Source of the DNA: Antedon mediterranea
Lineage: Eukaryota; Echinodermata; Crinoidea; Comatulida; Antedonidae
Direction: 5' to 3'
NCBI RefSeq assembly: GCF_964355755.1
Contig: NC_092670.1
Coordinates: forward strand, 40,721,795-40,785,794
Length of the DNA: 64,000 nucleotides
Positions 22,755-35,700 of this stretch are shown here, in pieces. The notes under the pieces were generated by a model, which saw nothing but the letters and a program-made list of their open reading frames with translations, made no database searches and was not told the origin of the DNA. The position numbers and the translations under genes were made by a program. Every line of letters begins with the position of its first letter. The first letter of the stretch is position 1.

Positions 22755-23597
22755 ATGGCTGCCTCCATGACGAAGGTACTGGGTCAGAGATTTTTCGAAT
22801 TAAACCGAGTTTATTGTTTTATAAGATCGATTTCTTCTACTAGATATATTAGTTCTAAAGAAACTAATAACAAAGAACCCAATAATATTTCAGTGGAATC
22901 AAACAGTGTTTCCTCTGATGTAAATGAACATTCAAAGTTAGGTGGCTTTGCGCAGGCCTTTGCCAAATTCACCGACCGGCTTGAAGAGCAGTACAAAGCC
23001 GCTGCTCTAGCAAGGGACGAACCGACCAAACATCAGTCCTTTGCTACCTTATTTAGAAACTCTGCTTTTGTTAATCTTGGTAACATAAAAGGTCAAATAG
23101 TAATTGGAAAGATATTTCATATTGTTGAAGATGATCTGTATATTGATTTTGGAGGAAAATTGCATTGTGTTTGTGAGAGACCATCAGAAAATGCATCGTA
23201 AGTTATTGTTTTGATGTACATAAATTAAAAAGTAAAATTTCCCAGTATAATTATCAGTATGCCATCGATAGTATATACCCAACATAAAATAATTTATTAG
23301 ACATGCATCTTTAATTTAAAGTTATTGGTTTGAAAATGAATACGTTAGAATTTACTATCATTACAAGACAATTTTATTGACTTAAGTTTAATTAAAATAT
23401 TTTTTTTTCACAGAAAATATGTTCGTGGAGCAAGAGTTCGTTTACTATTGAAAGATTTTGAGATGGCTGAACACTTTATAGGTGCCAAACAAGACCTCAC
23501 TCTGTTAGAAGCGGATGCACAACTTCTGGGCTTGCAAGAGGCTCAATACTTTCAAGCAAGCACTGATTTATTAGAGGATAAACAGACGAACCAATGA
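22755..23597 (+). CDS. MRPS28: Mitochondrial ribosomal protein S28 (bS1m)
   Basis: Two exons, 22755-23197 and 23414-23597, join in phase 2 (GCATC|GTAAG and CAG|AAAATATG) to give 208 aa ending TGA. The start chosen is ATG at 22755 ([10 protein letters not shown]); earlier in-frame sequence lacks ATG. The first about 40 residues (basic, rich in R, S, F, I) look like a mitochondrial import sequence. A helix-forming [18 protein letters not shown] is typical of S28. An S1-like beta-barrel region follows ([50 protein letters not shown]). The protein is a small-subunit component of the mitochondrial ribosome. Its length is close to the vertebrate one (about 187). It is divergent from HDDC2. Confidence 0.94.
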
Positions 23598-24796
23598 GAT
23601 TGTAGCTGAAAACACTTATAGTAACAACAACATCCATTGTGAAATTGGTACGGTCTTTAACACATCCTTGTGACTGTGGAACATGTACTTTTCTGAGAAA
23701 AAAAATGTTCTAAATCGGTACATATCTGACATGTAGAAATTTAAAAAAAAAATTTTGTTGTTGTTGAAATATACTGTAATCTGTGAGAACGGTATGCTAT
23801 CTGTTGCACTGCAAAACAAATTGGATATCTACCTACCACTTTTCAAACTCTGAAGATTTATCATGATGACCAGACTTAATATTGACTAATTTAATAGTTA
23901 GTAATAGATAAAACATTAACTGACCAAGTTTATTTCAAAACTAAACTCCACCCATTTTGTTATCAATTTGTTTTGTACTTGAGTCCATCAAGTAAAAATT
24001 GTGCATTTCTCGCATTAAGAGTCCATTATAATGGTTTTGTACAGCTCATATTATTCCTAGAAAAAAACAGCTCTTTTCTGATATCTTGGATTGGGACGGT
24101 ATGTATTGCAGTGAATGAAAAAGGGCACCATTAGGATTTATTAATTTCTCTTTCCTCCTGTTGAGTTGATTCACAAAGTAGTCTAGGTTCCAGGCGGAGT
24201 TTTGACTTAACACTAGTAAAATGATCAATATTTTGGCAAATATGGCGTTTCATACGTAGGCCTACTACTTTGACTGGTGGACTACCATCTTGGGGCAAGT
24301 CTATTCACAAAGAAGAAATAAAAACACAAACTATGATCTAAATTAGCATTCAGTTTATTCTCTTGAATAACATTTGAAGCATAAATTGATATAGGTACAT
24401 TTTTAAAGACATTTGTATTACTGTATTAGCAACTGTACAAGGAGTACCAGGCAGGTCCACATGATACAAACATTACTCATTTTAACAAAACATACATTAT
24501 ATTTAATATTTTTTTACATTAAATGTCTGCATAGATTCACATTTCACAACTTGTATAGCATTTTGTAACACCATATTATTTTGCCATACAATTGCGAATA
24601 AAGAACAAATATGGATTTTTTTTTATAAATATGAAATAAAGAATAAATAAATATCAAATAATAAGATTAAATACATTTTTTAAAGAATGTTTCAAACTAA
24701 GTTCTTACCTAGACAGCAGAAAGACACCAACTTAAATGTTACTAAGATTCTATATTTACAAAATTAATGGTTTCTCGTTTTATGTTTATTCGTTAA

Positions 24797-25122
24797 TTAA
24801 AGCAATTAAAGATGTATTATCCCAAAAAAAAATGAAGAATAATAAAATACTTTTTTTCTAGTTTATATTCAGTTTTAATCAAGTAATTGACTGTAGGAAA
24901 AAAATAAAAATAATAATTTCACTTATAAAATTAAATGGAAAAAATTAATCAAAAACCATTGTCTGACAGACAATTTAACTTATAGTGCTTTTTGCTTTAA
25001 ATTACAGTATTTTCTCATGGTAAATCATTTTTTTCCCAATCTGATTTTAAGTGAAACCTATTTTGTAAAATGGCATATTCAACAAAAAAAAAGAAAATAG
25101 AGGGGCCATTATATCTTTAACT
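24797..25122. mobile_element. MITE family C copy (TTAAAGATGTATTRTCCC termini), diverged
   Basis: The left end attaaagatgtattatccc and the right end ggggccattatatctttaa are inverted relatives of the ends of the 32.6-33.15 kb element. Confidence 0.65.
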
Positions 25123-27684
25123 CTTCCTTGGTTGTATCAAACAAAACAGTTAGTAAACCCGTAGCCAGCAGGGTTTGTAAGCTACGAAACAAACCACTTT
25201 TAAGCTAATTTAAATACAGTGATAATAAATAGGCCTAACTCATGACAATTCTTTAGGCCAATCCTACCTATCCAGCAGGCAAATTTGAGACCTGAAATAA
25301 ATCTTTTCTCCCCCATATTCTTTGCTTGTGCTCACACTTGCCTGTTTTTTGAAGGAAAAAAGAACCCCATGTAAAAATCCTGGCTATAGGCTTGAGTTGA
25401 GTGAAGGATTCCCTCAACAGTATCACCCATCCCAATGTTTATTACCAAGGAGAGAATGTAATACACTAATTAAATGAATACCCTTCTCCTTAAGAGTCAC
25501 CTCTATAATTAGTAAAGGTGTGGGATAACGCTATCAAATACTAAAACACTGAAAAATACAATGAAAGACTATACAAGAATTATGATGATAATTTCTAAAA
25601 CAAATCAAAATATTTGACACTAATACTACAAGTACTGTAAAACAAAACTAAAGTTTAAAATAATTACCATTTTCCCTAAAACAAATATAATACTTAAATG
25701 TAGAGGTAGACACTGAAAATATGATTTTGAAGTTGAAACGTTTGCCAAAATAAGTCGAAGCCAATTGAAATATAATATATACAATTGTATGATGCTTTAC
25801 TTTAGGTAGAATATAATGTTTACTTAATTATTAAATATTGTTTAAATATTCATAATAAAAATGTTTTTTTATTATCAACAAACATTACTAAGTCATTTTA
25901 ACAATTCACTTTTTCATATCTTAAAATGTCATACCAACTGCACATAGTCAGTAAATTGATATCGCAAACAATTGTATCAATATCTTGTTGAATTACACCA
26001 ATGTTTCCAATATAAAACAAGCAAGGCACAATAGGTAATTGTTTTTGTGGTGCCACATAACATACTCGACAATAAGACATTTCTTGTGAAGAATATATTT
26101 GAATGATAAACATGCAGTAGATAGTTCTTCCGTTGAATCTGGACAGAATGATATAATTGTTAAACTTAGCAATGTTTTCTGTGGCATTTTCAGGACATAT
26201 CCAGTAGATTATGTATTTTGTTGACGATGGACAACGCCTATTAGTTAATATTATTTGTTATCTTAGGCCTAATGGCCAGCTACTACATAGAGGCTAGGCC
26301 CACGTCACTACAAAAACAAATTAACAATCCCTTCCCACGTGTGCTCCGAACATGTGTGTTTGGCCTTTCACGCATCAGTGCACCTCATTAGAATACTTAT
26401 ATCACGATGTTAAATTCTTTGTGAACGCTCTTCCTGTTAACGTGATATTCAATATCACGTTACGAAAGCACGATAAAATCTTATGTGAACGTGGCTATTA
26501 TGCTTTGAATCCAGGAATTCTATCTAATGCCATCTAATCCCACCTGATCCCATCTAATCATAATCCCAGAGAATGCGGACAATTATCCCATGACTGATCT
26601 AGGTATATGCTCTTCCAAGATTACCAGGTGTACTTGAGGGGTAAACGACCACATAGGATTTAAATTGATAAAGTTGTTTGACGTTTTCATTATCATTAAA
26701 TCTCTTTGATGCATTCATGTTAAATATGGTAGAGACCCTGTTATAATACTAAAGATAAAAGATTACAAAATGTGACCAATTTCAACCAATAAATATCTCA
26801 TGCATAAATATAATCAACAATTTATCGAAACATTCATAATAAACATCTATTTTGCCAAGAAAGTGTATCATTTGGCAGACTTAATTAAATAAGATAAAAT
26901 AGGCTATAAAAACAGTATATTATGCTATTAAAGTAATTGAAATATATTGCCATGTTTATACTATTACTTTGAAACAGAATTTGTGGAAATGAAAGACTAT
27001 AAAATTATACATTAACAACTGCAACTTTTAAATAACATAGCAACTAAAATGTTATTGTTAGGAAATGAATATAATGAAGCAAATAATATTGTGAAAGCAG
27101 GGAAGAGACCAGGTTTGTGAAGTAGGTGTGCGCTGATAATAGACTTTTAGCTTTGGCGCCCGCAAGAGTTCAAGGGCACGCCTCCATTTGCAGCGATGAT
27201 TTAACTATTTTACGATATGTTTATATTCTTACTATTACTCATAATTTGTTAAATAAGTGATTTTTAAAAGCTTATTTTTGTATGTCAAACCGTGGCCACC
27301 CTATTTCTACCCCGAAATGATAATATCCTAATATATTATGGCAATTTCACAAATAGAGAAGAGAAACAAAAACAAACATTACAAACTTAGCATCAACTGT
27401 TAAAAATTACAAATATTTCAGCCAATCGGTGCATATTAACATTTGTTTATTAAGCAGTTTGCATTGGTTTACCTTAATTCCTTAAAAACGAACGATAATG
27501 TAACTTGAAAGTGGAATATCTAAAGTTTGGTTAGTATTATGACATCATAAAAATAACCACAGCAATTATAGTAAATTGTACAAAAAAGATTTGCACAATC
27601 ATAATTTCACCCCACCCTAAAAATTTGTATTCGAATAAATATGTGGATACCTTGATTTCTATTTCTTTTTGGAAACTTAATAGG

Positions 27685-27875
27685 GAGTTTTCGATTTGCA
27701 GCGAACAACGACCTAACTAGGTCAATCATGTGTCATCGGTCATCTTGTGGATCAAGAAACCATCAAAACTGTGTCAAGGTGGGGAGCGCGAAGAGGTTCC
27801 AATATCCCCTGCATGCGCACATTGAATTAACACGACATATTTTGGTCGTCGGTCGCCACAAATCAAAAGCTCTCA
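27685..27875. mobile_element. TIR element with TTTTCGATTTGCAGCGA-type ends
   Basis: The left end gttttcgatttgcagcgaac and the right end gtcgccacaaatcaaaagct are imperfect inverted repeats, each continuing into a second inverted block (acgacc / ggtcgt). The 73-codon open frame inside has no domain. Confidence 0.65.
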
Positions 27876-29105
27876 TATCCTTCATTGTAGGCATACACTA
27901 TGACCTCATAGGTTTGTATATAAATACCATTTATCAAAGTTGCACATAAGAACAATACCTACAAATGTTTAAGCATGTGAACACGTACTTGAGTACGGTA
28001 AAAAGGCACACATATTTGTCCATTTATGCAGGTGTATATTGGGTAATAACATGCTTGAAGGAACCCACCATAGACTAGTGAGGCCAAGCTAAATTGTATT
28101 TGCTTACATCCAACAGTATTTACTTCACAAATTACATATTGATATTGATACCGTACTTAAGTACAAAATTAGGGCAGACTGGTATATTTTGAAACCTTCT
28201 GTAGACCTAGAATGTATGCGTGCACAGAGTACCATAACAATCACAAGTGTAACAGTTCCCTATCAAAGGAAAACAGTATATTCTTTCTGAATGATATTTA
28301 TTCAAGTACTGCAATGCCAAGACCAAAACTTATATAGAGACATGCTTATAATCAAAATGTAAACATACCAACCAGACATCATATTAATATGTAAGCTGTT
28401 ACTTAGCCACAATAAATGTGGCAAATCTGCTGAGATAATGTTAGATTTCAATCCAAAGCTTATTTGCTTCAATCGCTAAACTCTTAAAGTAAACCAATTT
28501 ATTAGTGATATCATTTGTGAATTGTAAACAAACCTGGATATTGCTCAACGAATTATTTCATATTGATTTTTGTTACAAAAACAAGCAGAATTAGGTCTGT
28601 TTATGATAAAAATCACCAGTCAGGAGAGTTTAAATCAATGTTGGGTTTATTTTTCATAAACAAAATGTATTTTCTGATAGTTTAATGCACACACAATTGA
28701 TTCAATTTACTCCCAAACACAACTTGAATATTTTGTGCAACCACATCATGGCTACCACTGAGTCTGAAAATGATCGAACCAAGTTTTGATGCTCATAAAG
28801 CAAGGCCGTAGCCACCAGTATAGTTAGTAAGGCTGCAACCTAACCACTTTTTGACAACAGAGGCCTTGACAACCCAATGGCTTGAACAGAGATTGTCCTC
28901 TTTTCTTTCGAAAGCCGCACCACTTTATTTCTGGTGGCTACATCACTGTAAAGTAAACCATGATAGTAATGATAATAATCTGTTGTGAGGTAATAAGGTG
29001 GTTCCATCTTCTAAGGCGCCTCTGTGTAATATACTGAATAAAAAAAAAAAATAAAAAAAAAAAAAACACTACCTAAATATTAGGCTTTTTGTAATATTAG
29101 TCTGT

Positions 29106-29790
29106 TCAAATTCTTGTTTCTCTATCTTCCCCAGGAAGAAGTGCATCATCAGACTTGGATGATTCTGAATCTTCTTTGGACGGAGCAACAGACACGAGGG
29201 GAACATCAATCTGTGATGTTGGATTGTCATCCGTGCTTGATTCTGTGACCTCAAGCGTCGGATTAAAGGAACTGTTAAACGTGTAAGGCGGCGTTGGAGG
29301 CGGGAGTGTCGATAGCAACGATTGAGTGTTTGAAAGTTGTTGCAGAAGGTCAGATTCAACTGGGGTAATTATTGATGATGTACTCGAAGGGTCATCTTGA
29401 ATTTCTAATTTACTTGGTTTGTTATAAACATGTCCTCTTGTGTGTCGTTTAAATCCTTTAGGAGATCTTGGAGAAATATCAATTAAATCTTTTACAACCT
29501 CGCCATTTTTGTTATTACTACTTCCTTCGCCTGCACCTCCACTGCTTTCACCTTCACCGCTCATTTCACAAATAGCACCTTCAACGCTACTATCTGACCT
29601 TCGACCTTGCCTTTGATTATCATCCCTATATAGTTCAATCAACATGTCAAGTTTTCTGTCGACTAAGTTCATTTTCCTTTCAACACGCGTGACTCTAGTG
29701 TTGAGGCTCATTGATGGGTCAAACACATCAATAGAGCCTAGTCTACCTTTTCTTCTTTCTTGAACAGGCTTGCCTAGAGTTTGGTCCAAG
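29106..29790 (-). CDS. KCNQ: KCNQ last exon: subunit-assembly coiled coil and C-terminal tail
   Basis: The exon begins after CTTTTAG with [16 protein letters not shown]. It contains the helix D coiled coil ([20 protein letters not shown] and DMLIELYRD), then a long low-complexity tail rich in S, G, P and D. It ends GEDRETRI before TGA. The final ETRI fits the class I PDZ ligand pattern (S/T-x-hydrophobic). Confidence 0.92.
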
Positions 29791-32700
29791 CTAAAAGACA
29801 AATTGTAAAATCGTTTATTATTTATATTTTCTTTTAAAATGAAGAAACAATAACTTATTTCTGCATGCTTATAATACGGGGGGTTTCCCTTGCCATACCA
29901 TACCCATCTATATTATAGTTTGTCAAAAATAATATAAAAAATACTTTCTTTTATAGCTGGGAGAACCAACCCATTCGCAACCCCCCTTTAAAAACTTGTC
30001 TAGTCAATAGTTACAGGTTTTAATGAAATTAAGTGTCAGTATCATTTATTCATTAAAGCTTGGTTTGCGACATGTTTATAAATTTCAATTTGAAACATAA
30101 AAAAACCGAGAGTATAGATAAAAAAATCAAAGTAATGGCTGAATTGGCTTTAGTGAGTTTGACATGATAGCCTAGTTTGTAAACGACCTTTTTACGCTAA
30201 TTCCAAAAAAAAACAAGGACACATGTTGGTAATGAAACTGCTGTATCTTATTACATGGGATCAAAAAGTAATAGAAACCTGCACAAAGTCTACAAATCAT
30301 ATATACAAGTTTCTCATAAAAAATTGCCGTTAAATCGTGAAACTCGTACTTAGTAGATGACTAAATCTCAGCACTGATAAGGATTAATGGTAAAATATCG
30401 GCTAATTTTCTGCATTCTATTAAGAGTCTCACTCTAGGTAAAGGTTATACAAAATTTCAGAATTCACAAAAATTTAAGTGAAAATGCTTCAAGTATACAT
30501 TTATTTAACTGAAATATATATTTTTTTAAATATTAATTAGGGAATATTATATTTTCAATACAGTATTTGTACAATTTCTAAAGTGGTTCAGTAATTAATA
30601 TATAAAAAAAGCCAAACATTGATAATAAAATTAAATGTAATGTTTTATTTATTCATTTTTAAAAAACATTAAATAAACAGATAATGGAAGTATAGATCTC
30701 ATTGCAGAGGGCAATAAAAAAACAATTTTTTAAATGGTCAATTAACTGCTGCCAAAAATGGTGTGGGGACGCACTTGGGGGTAGAAAGATTAGAGATACC
30801 ACTATCACCGGGATTGCCGTGACCAAGCTTCCAAAACATCACTTAACAAAAAACAATTACACAAAAATTATTATTTAAAAAAAAAATTAAAGATCTTACT
30901 TTGCTTGCAAGCTTTTTATTCTAGCTAACATGTCTGTGTGATCTTACTTTGCTTGCAAGCTTTTTATTCTAGCTAACATGTCTGTGTGATCTTACTTTGC
31001 TTGCAAGCTTTTTATTCTAGCTAACATGTCTGTGTGATCTTACTTTGCTTGCAAGCTTTTTATTCTAGCTAACATGTCTGTGTGACCGGCAGAGTACTGT
31101 TCAATAACGTCTTTCACGTCGTAAGGTCGCAAAGCTTCTTTAAATTTACGTCGGGCGACAAAGTACTTGATTTTGCGGATTGCACGTATTGCATTTTTGT
31201 GTTTCTCTTCCAATTTTGTTATCTTTTCAGGCTCATCATGGTCATCTGTTAAAATATAAAGTTGAAATATTTATTATTATTATACAAATGACAGTACAGT
31301 ATATCATACGTCATAGTTATAATGCTCTGTGTACACTATCAACTAGTTTGACAAAAAAGTGTGATGTGCCCATATATGGTAGTGATATGATGTCATCTTG
31401 TCCATATATGGTAGTGATATGATGTCATCTTGTCCATATATGGTAGTGATATGATGTCATCTTGTCCATATATGGTAGTGATATGATGTCATCTTGTCCA
31501 TATATGGTAGTGATATGATGTCATCTTGTCCATATATGGTAGTGATATGATGTCATCTTGTCCATATATGGTAGTGATATGATGTCATCTTGTCCATATA
31601 TGGTAGTGATATGATGTCATCTTGTCCATATATGGTAGTGATATGATGTCATCTTGTCCATATATGGTAGTGATATGATGTCATCTTGTCCATATATGGT
31701 AGTGATATGATGTCATCTTGTCCATATATGGTAGTGATATGATGTCATCTTGTCCATATATATGAAAACCACATTTTTTTGTCACACAAAGTTTGTCTGT
31801 TTGTAGACAGAGCTTTAGAGAGCTTAATTTGCAATGACCTAGGAATTTTATGATGTACGCATGCACGGATGTCATTAAATGCTTTCACACATAATTCCTT
31901 GACACAGTTTTTGGCTAAAGGTCAATCCAAGCGACTTTGGGAACCAATAAAGTGTCCCCTTAATAGGGGTGTCTCCTGAATAATGGTGTCCCACAAGAAA
32001 AGATAAATACGGTAAAATTGAATTTTCTTTTCATTCTATTCTTTAATAGATGGATAGTGAAACAAAGAAAAATGAAAATTCACTTTGATTGTAAAGTGAC
32101 TGTAAAATACATGATTGATAATAAATGACCTCTAACCTCCGACTTTTGACCTCACAGAGTCTGTGCAGTGACTTAAGTTGCTGCCATTTGCCATATATTT
32201 CTTTTCGTGATTTCCATTTGTATCGTCTGTCTCGTGAGAGCTTGGTAACTTTTTGCTCCCTCGCTCTCCACGATGTGGCATTGGACTGTTGTTGCCATGG
32301 TTACGTTTGATTGACAATCGAGATATGAGTGTGTTTGTCCTAAAACTGTAATATAGAAAGGGACATCACATATGAACATTCTGTTTTTACTGCCACCATT
32401 AAAATATACAGCAGAACTCGTATTAAAGAAACCCCTTTTAGGACACAACAAAGTGTCCCTAACAATGTGTTGCATAGCAACAGAAAGGTCAAATTCAAAT
32501 AATAAAATGGCCTCCAGCAAGACTCCTGATTTGATAATCAAAAACCTGTTTGCACCTCACTGATTAAAAAGCAAAATGTTATGCAAAAAATGTTATGTAA
32601 GCTTAAAGATGTATTGTCCCTTGAAACACAAAAAATGAAAAAAAAAAATTCTAAATTTAAACTGGCCATATCAAAGTAATATTAAAGTTATTCACTTTAA

Positions 32701-35700
32701 GTCGAAAATTCGAGCCAAAAACAACAATTTTACGTAACAGGTAAATTAATTAGATTACATTTCGTCTGAGAAATCGTTGCAAGCGAAAGTAAACAAAGAT
32801 TTCAAACCATGAGTATGCATTATGCATGATGCTAATTAGGATTGTTTACAACTTGTCACGGTTGAGAAGGTGTTTTCACACAGATCGCGAGGAAGTTTTA
32901 TGATTATGCATACAGAGTAGCCAAACAAGCGCGTTGCATTTATGAGATATGTTTTGATTGAAAACTTTGACTGGAAGTCAAAGTTATTTTTTGAACAAAA
33001 AAACATATGTATTTCGGTTAAATTATTTTTTTTTTCGACAAATTTTTGGTGAAAGTTAATAACTATTATGATACTTCAAAATGACCAACCTTTTCAAAAT
33101 AAAAAAAAATTTTTTTTTGGAATTAGTCAAAGGGACAATACATCTTTAATAAGCAAAGATACTATAAATTTATCACTCATTAATTTTCAGTATTTTCACT
33201 CAAAATGATCCATGTCAATATCAGCCTATAATCAATTTGCTAATTGAAACCGAATCCTTTAAAATTATCTTGTGTAGTGTATAGCTGCCAACACATGCTT
33301 AGATCATTTTGTAGTAAAATACTCCAATTTTTAGGTGAGCTCTGTCAGTACACTAAAGCTTGGTTCTCATTTAGACACTAAGTAGTACGCGCAACACAAG
33401 TGAATTGACCAATCACAAGTGACGATTCAGATGGCCCATCGCATTGTTTGGTTGTGGTTATGTCATTGCCTTGCGACCAAGCTGGAACCAAGCTTTATGT
33501 ATTGAGTAAATTTATAAGTTGCCCAATGAAATTTGTTTGCCCAAAGAAATTATTAGTTGCCCGATGACATCATAAGTGGTCCAAATGACATATTGAATAG
33601 CCCAATGACTTTATTAATCATAGTTTATCAAGCTACTTGCACTAATATATGTAGAGTGTTTTTTTTAAATTCAAAATTAGTTTTTATCTACGATATTTGT
33701 TGAAAAAAATATAAATGTATTGAAAATTATTCTTCAACAATAAAGAAGCGAATACTGTTTGCCATTTAAAAGCGAGACTAGTTGACACAATTGCCGACAC
33801 ACTAAGCCGCCTTATAATAACCATTAAGATCATAACATTCACTTACAAAATTGGTTTGTGATTAAAATAAAACAGAATCACAATCCATGTAAAAAGCATT
33901 AGCAACACAGCATTATTCATGAAAATATAATTGATTAAACTACGAGATTTAAGTCCCAAGAACATTCACAAAAAACAACTGATAAAAACGTCAAAACGCA
34001 TAATGCAATATTCCTTTCAATCGACAATAATTTTTTTTAATTATAGGAAAATTTGAGGAAATAGAAAAGCATTTCCAAAGAATATAATATTTAATTATAG
34101 GCCCAGTTTCCCTACCCACACTTGGCATAATGTCAATTGGGTCAAGGGTTATCGGCACAGACCCAGTTGCCCTACCCCTACCCCCAAATAACACCTGGTT
34201 TGTTCTTGATAAAGCCTAATTGTTTTGTTGCCATATTAAAATAGTACGCACTATTGCATGCCATTTGACCGACAATCGTCCAATCAAATCACAGGAATTT
34301 ATTTAGGGGTTATATAATAAACTATATTTAGCCACAAACGCACACTAACTAATCAAATAATAAAATCTTTATTCTACATTACCCATGGTGATGATAATGA
34401 TGCCTAAAAATAATACCAGTTTAATACAATTAATAAATAAATAAAAAATAAATATAATTAATAAATTAACTAACTAAAATTGCAATTATGCATTGCATAT
34501 TCTATGATGGTTTAGTAGCGAAAAAAATCATTAAAAAAAATTAAAATTTGAAGATAAATTTGTGAATAAAACCTCACAATCAATGTGTGAAACTGCAAAC
34601 AAAGAAACAAAAATTCTTTGTAAAAAAATAAAAGTATATTTGCAATACATCTTATTGAATTATCATAGTTTGAAACGGTAATAAACTGACTGTAGTCTGA
34701 GGCTGAACACAACCTGTCTACATAAACGTATTAAAACTAGTCGTCATAAAAAATGAGCTGTAAAAATGATAATAAAATGTAATGTAGTTGAACAGATCTG
34801 CCACGTATCTTACTGCAGTAGATTTGAATTATGCTGTCAATGTATGGTAATGTGATACATGAAAAGTTGTGGCAATTATGTCACTGATTAGCCATGAGGT
34901 AAACAACATGGTGATTATGACATCATGATTAATCATACTGATATGATATTGCATTAAATTTAGAGATAAGTAGGGGATGGGATTATATTTGGGTTCCAAC
35001 AATGTATGGTAATGTGATACATGAAAAGTTGTGAAAATTATGTCACTGCCATGAGGTAAAAAACATGGTGATTATGACATCATGATTGATCATACTGATA
35101 TGATATTGCATTAAATTTAGAGATAAGTAGGGGATGGGATTATATTTGGGTTCCAACAATGTATGGTAATGTGATACATGAAAAGTTGTGAAAATTATGT
35201 CACTGCCATGAGGTAAAAAACATGGTGATTATGACATCATGATTGATCATACTGATATGATATTGCATTAAATTTAGAGATAAGTAGGGGATGGGATTAT
35301 ATTTGGGTTCCAACAATGTATGGTAATGTGATACATGAAAAGTTGTGAAAATTATGTCACTGATTAGCCATGAGGTAGAAAACATGGTGATTATGACATC
35401 ATGATTGATCATACTGATATGATATTGCATTAAATTTAGAGATAAGTAGGGGATGGGATTATATTTGGGTTCCACCAATGTATGGTAATGTGATACATGA
35501 AAATTTGTGGCAATTATGTCACTGATTAACCATGAGGTAAAAAACATGGTGATTTTGACATCATGATTAATAATACTGATCTTGCATTAAATTTGGAGAT
35601 TAGTAGGGATTATTTAAGATGGGATTATATTTGGGTTGCATTACAATGGATTTATTAAAGTATTGTGTATGAATTTAGCCTGAATGAAGATTTGTTCCCA

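Larger units (their letters stand above)
23598..29105. other. Gene-poor AT-rich region between MRPS28 and the KCNQ 3' end
   Basis: This 5.5 kb contains the MRPS28 3' UTR (AATAAA-type signals, for example near 24315) and the KCNQ 3' UTR reading from the right. Open frames are all under 75 codons and without recognisable domains. Two TIR elements are listed separately (24797-25122 and 27685-27875). A short perfect palindrome (aacgtgatattcaatatcac and onwards) lies at 26437-26461. Confidence 0.5.

Noticed and set aside
32173-32541. 122-codon minus-strand ORF overlapping the KCNQ linker exon
   Set aside because: It is in a different frame from the KCNQ exon and crosses its acceptor site; the in-phase frame joins properly to the neighbouring exons.
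35200-35547. 115-codon minus-strand ORF
   Set aside because: Lies entirely within the 157/162-bp tandem repeat and contains repeated blocks produced by it.
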